Assembly (NCBI GenBank): GCA_027475525.1 | Contig: JAMWFC010000037.1 | Location: 1,183,419-1,247,418 of the forward strand | Source of the DNA: Macrolepiota albuminosa | Lineage: Eukaryota > Basidiomycota > Agaricomycetes > Agaricales > Agaricaceae | DNA: 64,000 nt | Reading direction: 5' to 3' | Shown here: positions 10,990 to 23,819 of the stretch, one piece after another | Layout of the letters: each line of letters opens with the position of its first letter | Numbering within the stretch: the first letter of the stretch is position 1 | Notes under the pieces: model-generated | Told to the model about the DNA's origin: nothing | Databases searched by the model: none | What the model saw: the letters and a program-made list of their open reading frames with translations, nothing else | Translations under genes and position numbers: made by a program

Positions 10990-13900
10990 ATGTTGCATGC
11001 GTCAATCGTCGCCGCCGTTGTATGTGCGCTCTTCTCTACAGGTGTCAAGGCAATTGGCCAAGACGTGTGCGTTACATTCGAGCCAAATGATGAATTTACT
11101 CTCCCTGTTGTCGTGAAAGGCGAAGCTTCTCCCATTTTTACAGCCATTGATGACTGGCCCGGGGTTCACGTAGCCGCAGAAAACTTTGCTGCTGACATAC
11201 AACGCGTCACGGGCATCCGGCCCCTGTTGACCAACTTCACCTCCGAAACCTCCCCGAAGTCTGGAACACCCATTATCGTAGGCACTCTCGGCAAGTCCTC
11301 GCTCATTGCCCAGGTGGTCAATGCGACGCAGCTCGACGTGTCGGCGATTGAGGGGAAGTGGGAGGCGTTCCTTGCGCGAGAGGTTCAGAATCCCTTGCCT
11401 GGCGTGTCTAGCGCGTATGTTATTATTGGTGCAGACAAACGCGGTACGATATTTGCGCTGTACGATCATTCTGAACAGTTCGGTTTGTTCTTCTCTTGCT
11501 CTTAGATATCACGTGTTCTGACATGTCCAATCCTTAGGCGTTTCTCCTTGGTATTGGTGAGTATATGTCGCTTCGTCCGTGGCATTTTTTTTTCGACAGA
11601 ATTTACGAATATTATGATATAGGTGGGCTGACGTCCCCGTGGCTGAACATACGGAGCTGTACGTCACGTCTAGTGGGTGCTCTCATGGCCCACCAACAGT
11701 AAAGTACCGCGGTATCTTCCTCAACGATGAGCAGCCCGCCTTGCAAAATTGGGTTGCGGAAAAATTCACGAACGGCACAACTCACTCGCCTTTGGGCTCT
11801 CCTTTCAACCACTTCTTCTATGTCAAGTTGTAAGAAAACACCTGCTCTCTGGATCTATGAGTGGTGACGAAGTGTATAATATAGGTTTGAGCTGATGCAC
11901 CGCATTAAGGCCAACTACCTGTGGCCAGCCATGTGGTCGAGGTGAGTGACCTTTATTCCCAATATTCAATGTATGTGAGCTCCTTTGTAGCGCCTTCGCC
12001 GTCGATGATAATCAGAACCAGTACCTTGCAGAACTCTATGGAATTGTAATGGGAACGAGGTCCGTCTTCTTGTTGGTTTCTGAACTTAATGTATTTAGGG
12101 TTCTTTTCTAGCCATCAAGAGCCTATGATGCGCTCGACCCCGAACGAGTTCATTCTTTACGGCCAAGGAGCCTGGGACTACACCACCAATGCGGATAATA
12201 TCAAGGCCTTCTGGCTGGCCGGTGCACAACGTGCTAGGAACTTTGAATCTGTGTACACTGTAGGCATGCGTGGTTTTGGAGATTGTACGTTGAGCGTTGG
12301 CCTTTGCATCGTGCAACGCAGTAACGTTGAATCGCAACAGTGCCTCTATCTCAGGACACAAATATTCAATTACTGGAGAAAGTCATTGCAGACCAGACGG
12401 CCATCCTCGAGAGTGTCTATGGTGACGATGTGCAAGATGTCCCGCAGATTTGGACTCTCTGTATGTTTTCTCCCAATAGGGCTTCGTTCTGAAAGGCTTA
12501 TTTTATTGGTGATGCAGACAAAGAGGTTGAAGGTTACTATGATGCTGGTATGACTGTACCGAATTATATCACCTTGTTGTGGTCGGATGACAACTGGGGT
12601 AACATTCGCCGTTTACCACTTGCCTCGGAGCGCAACAGGACTGGAGGTGCTGGTATTTACTATCATGTGAGTTGCTTCGTCTCTATCCCAACCACTGGAT
12701 TTGGCTAAAGGTTTCGAGTAGGTTGATTATGTACGTTACTTTCACCTTGTGCGCCAAGTAAGCCTTATATGCCCCTCACAGGTTGGAGACCCTCGTGACT
12801 ACAAGTGGATTACTTCCAGCCAAATTTCCAAAGTGCATCAAGTGTCTAAAAATATTCTATTGAACATCCACTCTTACACGCTCCTTCAGATCTTTGAACA
12901 AATGTCCCTCGCCGTCGACCGCGAAGCAACGCGTCTATGGATCCTGAACGTCGGTGATCTCAAGCCCTATGAGCGTGAAACTGAATTTTTCATCAACTTC
13001 GGATGGAACGCCACCCGCTGGAACGTGGACAACCTCGAGAGCTTTGTCTCCAGCTGGGCCCAGCGTGAATTTTCCGTTTCGCCTGACGTTGCGGAAACTA
13101 TCGTCGATATTGTCGGGAACCTCACGCGGTTCAATTCAAGGCGAAAGCCAGAGCTTCTCAATGCGACAACTTACAGTTTGATCAATTACAGAGAGTATGT
13201 CTTGAGTCATTGATCATCAAGATGATAGACTGACAAGGGTACATTCAGGGCTGAAAATGTTCTGGCTGACTGGGCCACGCTCAAGGATGCTTCGACCAAG
13301 ATATATAACAATCTTTCGTCGAGTTACAAGGCTGCTTTTTTCCAGCTGATCCAACACCCTATCTTGGCTAGTGCCAATGTTGCAAATCTTGTATGGTGCT
13401 CTCCAGGACCAATCTGCATAGTTCTGACGTGTTGTTGTTTGTGCAGCTGGTCACCATTGGATTGAATAATCTCAGGGCTTCACAAGCTAGGGTCAGTTGC
13501 GTTTTCGTTCAGTCTCAGTTTCGCCCATATATTGTGTGATATGCTCACAGTTCAGCACAAACGCTTTGGCGGATCAAGCGGTCGAGTACTTTGAGGCCGA
13601 TTTTGATTTCGAGGCCGAGTATCACTCAATACTCGATGGTAAGAATCAAGGTTCTGGTGTTTGAAGCTTCTGTCGATTATTTCTCTTGCAGGAAAATGGG
13701 ATCAGTGCGTATTGAAGTTTCTTTTATCTTGGAATTACTAATCCACCCTTGCTGATTCTAGTATGATGGATCAGACCCGTGAGTCTATGCTTTCATGAGA
13801 TGAGTTTCCCTCTGAATTACGTTAGATCTCGGATACTACTACTGGCAACAACCTATGACCAACTCGTCAGTTTGAGATGAGTTTCCCTCTGAATTACGTT

Positions 13901-15322
13901 AGATCTCGGATACTACTACTGGCAACAACCTATGACCAACTCGTCAGTTTTCCTATTTCTGAGTTGAATCCTCTAAATTTTCCGCAGCATGCCAGCTGTC
14001 AACCGCGTACAATCTAAAAAGCAAAATATCGCAGGTGTCATGCGTATCGTCCCCGAAGGCACTGCTGGTGCATGGTACGCCTTTACTGCCTCTTTCGTGA
14101 AAATCCACATTCTTAATATGACCAGGCCTGGCGACAACCAATTTCAATGTGCCGCAGGATACGACTGCGGTCCACCTAGTGTTGCACTTGACCCCTATTC
14201 CCCCTTTGGTAACGTCTATGTCGACGTTGGTGCCGGTGGTCCTACGCTTTCATGTTTAAGGTGTCGTCGTCGGAGTCATGGGTTACCCTTTCGACCACAC
14301 AGGGATCCATCTCGCCGTCTCAGTCGGAAGAGCGTGTGTTCCTTGGTGTGGAAGATTGGAGCGCGCTGAGTGTGGGCACGAATACGGCGACGGTGACATT
14401 TACGGCTACGTCTGAGAATGCTTCACCCTTGAGTGTTGGTGTTGTGTTTAATGCGACAAAGTTTGGTGAAGTTCCGGCAGATTTTAAGGGTACTATCAAC
14501 TCTTGAATCGGGATTGAGCCGACTTGACTGATTTTTTTTTCTTTTTCCGTGTCTGACTAGGATTCGTAGAGGGTAGTGGCGCGATCTCGATCGAGGCAGC
14601 CCACGCCACGCGGAACAACTCCGTTAATGGGATCGCATGGAGGGAGATCCCAGGGTACGGACGCACTCTCTCCGGCGTGACCACATTCCCTCGCGATGCA
14701 GCCCATGATCTCAGCTTTTCGCCAGGCACTGGTCCCTCCCTGTCAGTTGTCATCTCCTTCCTCATGACAACCGACCCTTCTCACGCACATAATCAACAGT
14801 GAATACGACTTCTACTCATTCAACACTATCTCCGACAGCGGCAATATTACCTCCACGGTACGCACATAATCAACAGTGAATACGACTTCTACTCATTCAA
14901 CACTATCTCCGACAGCGGCAATATTACCTCCACGGTTTACGTCTCTCCTTCCTGGAATGCAGGTGAACCCACGCGCCCTCTAGCGTTCGCTGTCAGCTCG
15001 ACAGCGGCGAGCCGCAGACGATGCAGTTTTTCCCTGACCCACCGACACCTGGAGCTGTACCGGTGGCATGGGGAGGCCTCGATGGTTCGTGGCGAATAGT
15101 GTGATCAGTGTTCTGTCAGAGTTTTCGGGCGTTCGTGCTGGAAAACATACGCTGAGGATTTCGGCGATTGAGCCGGCTGTCGTGCTGCAGAAATTGTCAT
15201 AAGTGAGTGGTGTGGTGGAGATATCAATCTTTGTTCATTGGTTTTTGATTTCTGCGTTTGTAGATACCGGTGGAGTTGTTGCAAGCTACCTTGGACCTCC
15301 AGAGAGTGTTCTCATCAAGTAA
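10990..15322 (+). CDS. GH115 xylan alpha-1,2-glucuronidase, secreted
   Basis: The protein starts with a signal peptide (MLHASIVAAVVCALFSTGVKA). GH115 landmarks follow: GTIFALYDHSEQFGVSPWYWW, KYRGIFLNDEQPAL, ANYLWPAMW, YGIVMGTSHQEPM, LLWSDDNWGNIRRLP and a C-terminal region ending YLGPPESVLIK. The enzyme removes (4-O-methyl)glucuronic acid side chains from xylan. My exons are 10990-11482, 11538-11556, 11623-11829, 11885-11941, 11991-12059, 12112-12284, 12341-12460, 12518-12666, 12722-12730, 12782-12832, 12890-13194, 13249-13390, 13447-13491, 13551-13638, 13692-13704, 13762-13778, 13826-13865, 13988-14074, 14126-14489, 14561-14741, 14877-about 15197 and about 15264-15322. The first 18 exons are perfectly phased (694 codons). 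The last kilobase has four apparent one-base losses (near 14250, 14994, 15087 and 15190), and two 77-bp duplications hit exons 17 and 21. It is either error-prone sequence or a recent pseudogene. Confidence 0.88.
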
Positions 15323-15477
15323 GTGTTGAAGGAACCCTGTAATCATCATATTATGTACCAGTGTATTTATCATTATATTGAGTGAGCTTGAATTTGGCTC
15401 AGCCCTATGCAGTGTCCCCCAGAAAGAGTTTCTTCCTTATGTCTATAAACACTATCATGGTCAATGATACACATAGA

Positions 15478-17012
15478 TCAACCGAGCCTTGCCACAAGGG
15501 CTTTAAGCTCTGGGAGATCCAAATCCCACCGTTCTTCTAGCTTCTGATCTCCACCCTCTTTCTCTTGCTCCGCTTGAAACCATTTCCTCAGCGTCTCGGC
15601 ATCCACCGTTCTTCTAGCTTCTGATCTCCACCCTCTTTCTCTTGCTCCGCTTGAAACCATTTCCTCAGCGTCTCGGCATCCTCTTTGGCAGGTGCTGGTT
15701 ACACAGGACCAGATACGTGTGGAATAGCCTGTAACTCCCAATCAATCTCCTAGCATAAGAGACGAAAGAAACATCATGTACCTGACACACGTCTCCTCAA
15801 ATAGCGTATCAGGTTCTACGATATCCCCATCCTCACCATAAGGCAGCGGGCTCGTAAGCGCCTGTACAAGCGTGTTCAAAACACCGTGCTCTTGCAGTGC
15901 CGAGGCGGTGAGAGCGGATGTTGATGCGCGATCGGGGTTGGAGACGTGAGCTGCGTGTGAGTTGGGGTGTATTGGTTCGCGGATGGGCGCGGTGGGTGTG
16001 GTGGACGAGACGGGAGCTTGGGGAAACAGGAGAGTGGAAAGGAGGAAGACGGTTTTCCGCCGAACGGTTATTTCTGGGTCTGATAGGAATTAGAGTTGGA
16101 CTTTTTCCTCTAATAATAAATAATTAAATAATAAAGATTCACCAGAAAGTGCATCTCGGAGATGTTTCCAGCCGTCTATGGAGGGGTCAGAGAGTTGTTG
16201 GACGGCGAGGAAGATTCACCAGAAAGTGCATCTCGGAGATGTTTCCAGCCGTCTATGGAGGGGTCAGAGAGTTGTTGGACGGCGAGGGTTGTGTTTTAGA
16301 AGGCCGGAGAGGAGATAGATTGCTTTTGAGCGCATTTGGAGGGTAGATGAGGAAGAAGGCGTGAGGAAGGAGACGACTGTTGAGAGAGGGTCGATCGCGA
16401 GGTACTGCAGAAGTGGTCATAAGCAAAGTGCTGGAGAATTTGAGATCTCGGGGCCATACCGCGTCTTGTGCTGATGGGTTGTTTTGTAGGGCAGTGCCTA
16501 TAACCCATAATGCCTGCATTTTGATTTCGGGCGTTGATGTCGAGGCCGTGAGCAATACGTGCAATGGCTCCCATAGCTTCAGCTTTGCGAGATCTGTAGT
16601 ACATTGGGCGTTGATGTCGAGGCCGTGAGCAATACGTGCAATGGCTCCCATAGCTTCAGCTTTGCGAGATCTGTAGTACATTATCGGTTGACATTATTGT
16701 CTAGAAATTATAGATAAATTGACCATTCGCATTGTCAATCTGTTCGATGAGCTAGAAGATATACAGTTAGTGGGTCCAAACTCCAGCAATAATTACAATG
16801 CACACCATCTCTAAGTGATCTAGGGCTGCTACACGCTCATCCTCAGTCTTTAAAGGATCGGTTGCAACACCCATATCCTCTTTCATAAGCTCTGCGTCCG
16901 GTCTGCCGAGAATCATGTCGATGATTCCAGGATCGAGGTCCTTCCTCGGCACAGGCGGGGAGGCATTGGAGTTGGTTGAGTTTTCAATCGACCATCGTAG
17001 AAGTGATTGCAT
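15478..17012 (-). CDS. FES1: Hsp70 nucleotide exchange factor Fes1-like
   Basis: The start ATG is at 17012 and the first residues are MQSLLRWSIENS, as in Fes1 proteins. They are followed by DPGIIDMILGRPDA, LIEQIDNAN and DLAKLKLWEPL. The armadillo-type core continues with PEIKMQALWVIGTALQNNP, then RSKAIYLLSGLLKHN. Fes1 (HspBP1 family) promotes ADP release from cytosolic Hsp70. At least four introns are needed. The C-terminal exon ends WDLDLPELKALVARLG at 15478. Three 77-bp duplications (15531/15608, 16136/16213, 16531/16608) cut the gene. Two further one-frame slips, near 16290 and 15695, lie close to duplication junctions and may be assembly errors. The gene is convergent with GH115, about 155 bp from its stop. 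Confidence 0.8.
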
Positions 17013-17494
17013 TGATATTGATATTGAAAGGATTGAAGCAGAAGATTATATTACAGCTTATGAGCAAGGAAGATATCGCGCGAAACAAGCAGAACGTGCT
17101 CGAAGGCTCTCGCGATTGGCGTCACGTGCTGGGATAATTTTTGAAATTCGACTCGTGAAGGCCATGCCGCGGTTTTAGCTAGGCTCTCGCGATTGGCGTC
17201 ACGTGCTGGGATAATTTTTGAAATTCGACTCGTGAAGGCCATGCCGCGGTTTTAGCTACCATCATTGTTCTTTTTGCACGTAGCAAAAGGGTAAGAAAGG
17301 GAAAAGGAATTGATATACCATACTACACGATACATTTATCTGTCAATCACTCTACGATATACAGGTCCAGTAGTCCATACATCCAAGGTATCCATTAGCA
17401 TTATAAGTTCAGTCTCGAGTCCAGTGGAATCCATAACCTTCCCAAAGAAAGAAAAAAAACAATACGACATAAGGATTACCATCCCTTTCCCTCC

Positions 17495-20400
17495 TCAGTG
17501 CCTCATAGGCGGAATGTGCAACGTCACACCACCCCTACCACTCCTGTTCGCCTCGGTATTCATCCTCGTCTCCAAATCATGATCATCCTGCTCATCCTCA
17601 TCCTCATCATCCTCCTCCTCTTCCAACGTCATCGAAGGTGCACGCGGTGTCGCACTACCCCTCGGCAACGCACTTGTGTTTGACCTAGGTGTGGCCATGG
17701 CCGATCCACGTCCCGCAACGGTAGGTAGTGGAGCAAGCTCGGCAACGCACTTGTGTTTGACCTAGGTGTGGCCATGGCCGATCCACGTCCCGCAACGGTA
17801 GGTAGTGGAGCAAGGACCCACCAGGCGTGCGTGTATTCACACCCAAGCCAGGTAGGGAGGCGTTGTGAATCCTCGGTGTAGCCCACCGATACCGGTGATA
17901 ACCCCGGAACGCGAGCCGGGCGATACAGGATACGGGTATCCGTTGGCGCTGGAAGTGGGTATAACCAGTCCATTTGTGTTCGGGCTGTAGATCTGGCGCT
18001 GAGGTGAAGGAGGAATCACCGGTATCGAAGGGTCTGAGCCTGACGCTGGGATCTGGAGCGATGAGGATTGAGAGGCAGGAGGATTGATGGACATTGTACG
18101 TGGAGAGGTGGGAGGGCCGTATATTGAGGCGGGTTGTCGTGGAGAGGAAGGGATGACCGCGGGGATTCCAGATGTGGAAGGTGTAAGACCAGCGCCAGTG
18201 CTCGGAATGGGGTTGGGTGTTCGTTGAGGAGTGGTGGAGGCGGGAGGTGCATATATATTCGAAATACGCGAGGACTGAGGGGGTCCATAGATATTCGACT
18301 GAGACCCCACTGAGCCCGAAGCAGAAATCGATGAGTATATCTGCCGTGGTGTCTGTCTCGGTGTCTGACTCTGCCGCTGTGAAGCAGAAGTCGAACTCGA
18401 CTGAACAGGAACAGTATCTGCCGTGGTGTCTGTCTCGGTGTCTGACTCTGCCGCTGTGAAGCAGAAGTCGAACTCGACTGAACAGGAACAGTATATATCT
18501 GCATCCTCGGCGTCTGCGTCTGTGATTGGGCATACAACGACGAGCCCCCGCCGTCGTTGACGACGACGATGCAGAAGGTCCATAAATCCTCGATCCAATT
18601 CCTCCCATTGCCTCTTTTCTTGCTCCCGCCTCTCACTCTCTGCCGTCGATCGCGAACTCCCCTCTGATGTGTTCGTCCTCATAATCGAAATCGGTATAAA
18701 CCCAGGCGTCCCGAAGTTCATAAGGTGCCGTATACCATCGTCCCCATTGAGGTCGGGTATGACGGGCACGAAGCCTGGTTGTTCCGATTCTAGATGGCGT
18801 TGATTTTGGTATGGTGATAGTGGTGATAGTTGTTGTGGCCGTTGTGCTTGTGCTCGTGCTTCGCCATTGGATCCGAGCTGGAGAGGACGACTGTTAGGGC
18901 TGAGAAACATGGCATCTTCTTGTTGGGTTGAAGATGAAGAGGTGATACTTATTGGGCGCGACTAAGAAGTTGGACAATGAGCAAAGGGTTCGAAGAGACC
19001 CACGAAGAAAGCGTCTTACAGGAGGCTGAACCTCAATGTGAATGGTCCCACTCGATGTGGAACCCGGCGGACCATTTGACCCATGCGGTGAAGGATTGGG
19101 CCAGGTCGACGGCCCCGGCATGGGCGACTCGATGTGGAACCCGGCGGACCATTTGACCCATGCGGTGAAGGATTGGGCCAGGTCGACGGCCCCGGCATGG
19201 GCGTGTATCAGGTTCAGTTGGTGTATTAAGCTAATCGAAATATAAGAATTAGCGTCCTCTAAAATTGAATAAACCCAAAAATGGCCAACCTCAGAAGCAG
19301 CGGTACTCTGCACCCACTCCTCGACGGACTCCATTCTCGTCTGCACGGGCCTCATCCGAGCGTCCACAGGCGACTGCTCATTACCCTGCCCGGGGCCCAC
19401 AGATTGCACAGGCGACCTCGCAATATCACTCGCCACTTCTGGTATGTCACTCAAGTGTGATCCGAGTCTCCTAGGCAACTCAGCATTGGGGAACGTGACG
19501 ATATCGAGATTATTCAGACTCGTGGAGCCCGAACCGGAGCCAGACGTCTCCTGAGATGACTGGGACGCACGACGATTGTGCGAGCGGGCACGAGGGTTAG
19601 CACCGTTAGGTAGTGGCTGGAATTGTTGGGGCGGCACTGGGACGCACGACGATTGTGCGAGCGGGCACGAGGGTTAGCACCGTTAGGTAGTGGCTGGAAT
19701 TGTTGGGGCGGCTGAAGTTGGGTGGAAGGATGTGAGGGGGAAGAGGGGACTGTGTCCCGGCGGGTGTGGAAGGCTTACTGGAATTGGTGCCAGGTCGGGG
19801 GTTCTGATGTGAGGGGGAAGAGGGGACTGTGTCCCGGCGGGTGTGGAAGGCTTACTGGAATTGGTGCCAGGTCGGGGGTTCTGAAAGGGCGGAGGCTCAG
19901 GCATGGGGAGGTATTCAAGGCGTTTGGCCTGGGAACGACGGCTCATGCTTGAGGTAGAAGACGCGTCACGCTCGACCTCAAGCTCACGGATCCTTGCACG
20001 TTCGCGTTCGAGCTCAGCTTCGCGCTCTTCACGTTGTCTCCGCTCGTTGTCGCGCTCTGCTTCCAACTGACGTTCGCGCGCGCGTTCGGCCGCGAGCTCC
20101 TTTTCTTTCTCCTCCTGGCGTTTCATGATCGCTCTGCTTCCAACTGACGTTCGCGCGCGCGTTCGGCCGCGAGCTCCTTTTCTTTCTCCTCCTGGCGTTT
20201 CATGATCACCTCTAGCTCGAGCGCATGTGCCGCCTCTCGCTGCCTTAGTGCCTCCTTCTCGCGTTCCAACTCGGCTTCTCTCTCACTAATCCTTCTCTGT
20301 TCATGTTCCCTTTCCGCGGCACGCACCACCTCACGCTGCCGTTCAGCCTCAAGCGCCTCCTTTTGTCTCCTTCGCTCCTTCTCCTCGGCGTCTCTCCAAA

Positions 20401-21498
20401 CCCGTTCCTCAGCCGCTCGCTTCGCAGCCTCGAGCTCTCTCCGTGCAGACTCAATCGCCTCAAACTGCTTGCGCGCAGCCTCAACCGCCTCCAACTGTTT
20501 TCGTGCGGCTTCCGCAGCTTCTTGTTCTCTACGTGCAACCTCAGCAGCTTCCTGTGCTCTACGTGCTCCAACTGTTTTCGTGCGGCTTCCGCAGCTTCTT
20601 GTTCTCTACGTGCAACCTCAGCAGCTTCCTGTGCTCTACGTGCGCCTCAATAGCTTCTTGTTCTCTACGTGCAACCTCAGCAGCTTCCTGTGCTTTACGT
20701 GCCGCCTCAATAGCTTCTTGTTCTTTTCGCGCGGCATCGGCAGCCTCTTGCTTCCTCCGTGCAACTTCGGCGGGGGTTGTACTGGGCCGAGCGCGAAGAT
20801 TCCGGCGTGCATGAACACGTTCGTCGAACTCTTTGATGAGCGCTGAGGATGGCGCTCGATTTCGTCCGGCGGCGACAATTTTCCGGCCCTGCGTCATGCC
20901 TTCTATGAAACCCTTCTTTCGGCCCTCTTGACGTGCGAGGGCAATCAACCTCTCGTCATTTAACTGTCGTGCTAGATCGCGAGCCTTTGCTGCTTCTTTC
21001 TCTGCCAGGTCCCGTTCGGCTTCGATAGTTCGCATCAGATCTTGCTGACGTCGGCTGTGAAATGGACGTTTCAACGAAGGCATAGACAATAGATAAAATG
21101 AACACGGACATCTCCTGCTGTTTCTTCTCTAGTTCCAGCCTATATACTTCTGCGTCCTGACGTGCTTTAGTAACTTGCTCCTGTACTTCCAATATACTCT
21201 GTGTGATCCGTGCCCCACGCACCGCCTCTCCATTGTGCCTCTCCTCTGCAACAACCGTACGCTTCTGCATTACCTCAAGCTTGTCGAGAGCAGTACTAAG
21301 GAGGCGATAACTCTCCTTTGCTTCGTCCTTTTGCAGGACGAGCTGATGTACGAGGTCTTCAATTGCTACCGAAGACCCAGTCCGAGCTCGCTCGGGGGCC
21401 TTTCCCTTAGACATGGAGGCTACTTTGGAGTTTCTCGAGTGTAAGGAATCCTTTTGCTGAGATTGTGGTCGTTGAACAGGATTAGTATTCGTAGACAT
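17495..21498 (-). CDS. long Arg/Glu/Ala-rich coiled-coil protein, function unknown
   Basis: The chosen start is the ATG at 21498 (MSTNTNPVQRPQSQQ). An N-terminal disordered part precedes a helix-rich region with AIEDLVHQLVLQKDEAKESY. Next come LKRPFHSRRQQDLM and RQEGRKKGFIEGMTQGRKI. A very long coiled coil of heptad-like ARREQEAIEAARKAQEA and EREAELERE repeats lies at about 20750-19950. The rest is Pro/Ser/Gln-rich and ends in an acidic run of Glu/Asp and TLHIPPMRH at 17495. The size is roughly 1,200 residues over several exons that I did not fully resolve. Seven 77-bp duplications shift the frame (17661, 18341, 19051, 19561, 19731, 20054, 20491). I do not recognise a characterised family; a scaffold or structural role is only a guess from the coiled coil. 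Confidence 0.65.
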
Positions 21499-21649
21499 AA
21501 CTGGTATGGTGATTCCGGTAGAGCGAAGATAGGGTCCGTTAAGAGGACTTTTGTCCTGTAGTCTGATCCCGAGTCTAATCAGTGGAGTTAAGAATAAACC
21601 TGTGCATGCCATTGTCACAGTATGCACTGCTCACCCATTGTCGGGTATA

Positions 21650-23700
21650 GAGACGTCTGGGACCTTGAGCATATAGAAGGGAGCCCGGGTAATTGTAATT
21701 AATCGGCACACCCATTGTCGGGTATAGAGACGTCTGGGACCTTGAGCATATAGAAGGGAGCCCGGGTAATTGTAATTAATCGGCAGTTTGACGTGAACTG
21801 GCCGCCGACGTCGTCAACCAGAAATGGGCGTCTTTTATAATACCGACTTAGACTGGCCCCGGCCGGACGACCCAGGGGGGTCATAAACAGGCTTTGTGGA
21901 CCACGTATGAGCAAGGTTCTGTTAATCTCTCTGTGTAGTCTTGAGGCCTAGTGAGAAGGATGCGTGTGTGCTGTCAAGCCCGGGATGGTTGAGGTAGAAG
22001 ACAAGGTTGGTAACACTATTACTCCCAGGTTTTCAATTGCCCACAAATTCGGGTTAGGGGCGCAGGGTCGCAATCGGTCACGCACACCTGAGCGTGACGC
22101 TTTGATATCGTGACACAAAATTCGTTTTCACACTTCGCGTCAACTTATTCTTGATTATTGGCACTGGCATCTGTGGCAACCCACTTTTATGGCTCGTAGG
22201 AAAACCTAGCAATAAACTTCATACTTTGAGCTACGGTTAGTTGGCATCTGTGGCAACCCACTTTTATGGCTCGTAGGAAAACCTAGCAATAAACTTCATA
22301 CTTTGAGCTACGGTTAGTTAAATTTTCACGATATTGGATTTTTACTGTCTTTAAACTCTACGATTACGCTCATCGCTCGACAGCAATCATGAGCATAGCC
22401 ACGAATCAGAGAGCCTCATGCACTTATCGTGTCCCGATAACATTGAGAAAAACCCACACCTTACCATGCCAATATCATGTACTTCTCTAGTGAATTACCC
22501 AGGAACCCGACCTCGATAGAGGCATAGACTTCCCTCACTATTTTCTGAGATGAACCCTAGCCAGGGAGGTCGACGCCTATTTCAAGTGAATGTCAAACTT
22601 TGTATCGCAATTGACACGTAAAACACACAAACGGGTCCCTGTTAGCGCTCGCACGCCCACAAATGACGACACCATCGACCTCGATCTATGTATCCCTTAA
22701 TGTCACGCACACCCACACTACCATTTATCACACCAAGGATAATTAAGGTTTCTTTCTTCCGTCTTGTATCTATATCAACGTCTTCTCGTACCACACCCTC
22801 GGTCAATTAGGCATTCTACTGAGAGTGAGTCTACATGTGTCATTCATTGTTACGGACTCAGTGTACCGCCAAGCTACACTTTGTATCAGGTACAGTATGA
22901 ATGATCAGTCAATTACGCATTTTACTGCACTGTATCAGACACGGTGTAATCGAGGTTCCAACACGTCATTTCGTCCTTAAAAGTCTTTCCGAACGTCAGG
23001 CTCATCACGGTCTTTCAACGTTTTTTTCAACCTGTTTTTCGTTGACTTTTGGCGATTATACTGGGAACCCTGAAGGAGTACCTCGACCTTGCGTGTGTAT
23101 GGCAACGGCCACATCCACGACCGCTTTACCATTGTCCAATGTTTTATACACACAATTGTCCATATACACTGACCCTTAACATACATTATTTTTAATTGCT
23201 TCCCAATTACAAAGGCTAATGGTGCAGAGCTCATCGATGGTTATTCTCAATGGTTGATAACTTGAAGTCTTCTCTTTCAAATGCAAGCATACATAATCAC
23301 CGAGGAGCTCACATTATTCCTGTGTCAGGTTATTGCGGTAGTATTTGTCAAACATTTCTATTCTGATTAAATCTACTTGAAATACTGCTAAATGTGCGAT
23401 CTATCAAATAACTTACAAGGAATACAATTAAATATCGATAATAGTAATGGTACGAGATTAGTCCATATAGAATGCTACAAATCGGCCAGGTCCAAGTAAT
23501 GCGAGTGACGATAATGATCTAGGCATGGAGAGAGATGTGTATGTGTAGTACAGTATGTAACACGTATGAAGCACAAGTCCATTCTAATGAGGTGAGGAGA
23601 AGATGATGAGATAGATAGAGAATAAAAATAAAAGAAATAAAGAATCTACAATTTACAATCCATCCAAATCTGAACACAAGTGCAAGACAAGGGAATCAGC
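21650..23700. other. intergenic region without a recognisable gene
   Basis: No coding pattern, RNA gene or transposon domain is evident over about 2 kb. Two 77-bp duplications lie here (21632/21709 and 22165/22242). Short open frames are present on both strands but show no familiar motifs. Confidence 0.5.
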
Positions 23701-23819
23701 GAAGAGAATCAGGGGTATCAGTGATCAGGATGAAGGGGTGGTGGCTCGCGCGGGTCTCGCCATGTTGACTCTACGCCTGCCGGCTCGGCGAACTTGGGAT
23801 GGTGTGGCATTACCAGCCC

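Noticed and set aside
11002..11469. Minus-strand open frame opposite GH115 exon 1
   Set aside because: It mirrors the coding exon, has no motif, and the plus-strand GH115 protein fully explains the open reading.
20443..20814. Ser/Ala/Cys-rich proteins on the plus strand over the coiled-coil gene
   Set aside because: They are antisense reflections of the Glu/Arg/Ala coiled-coil repeats on the minus strand.
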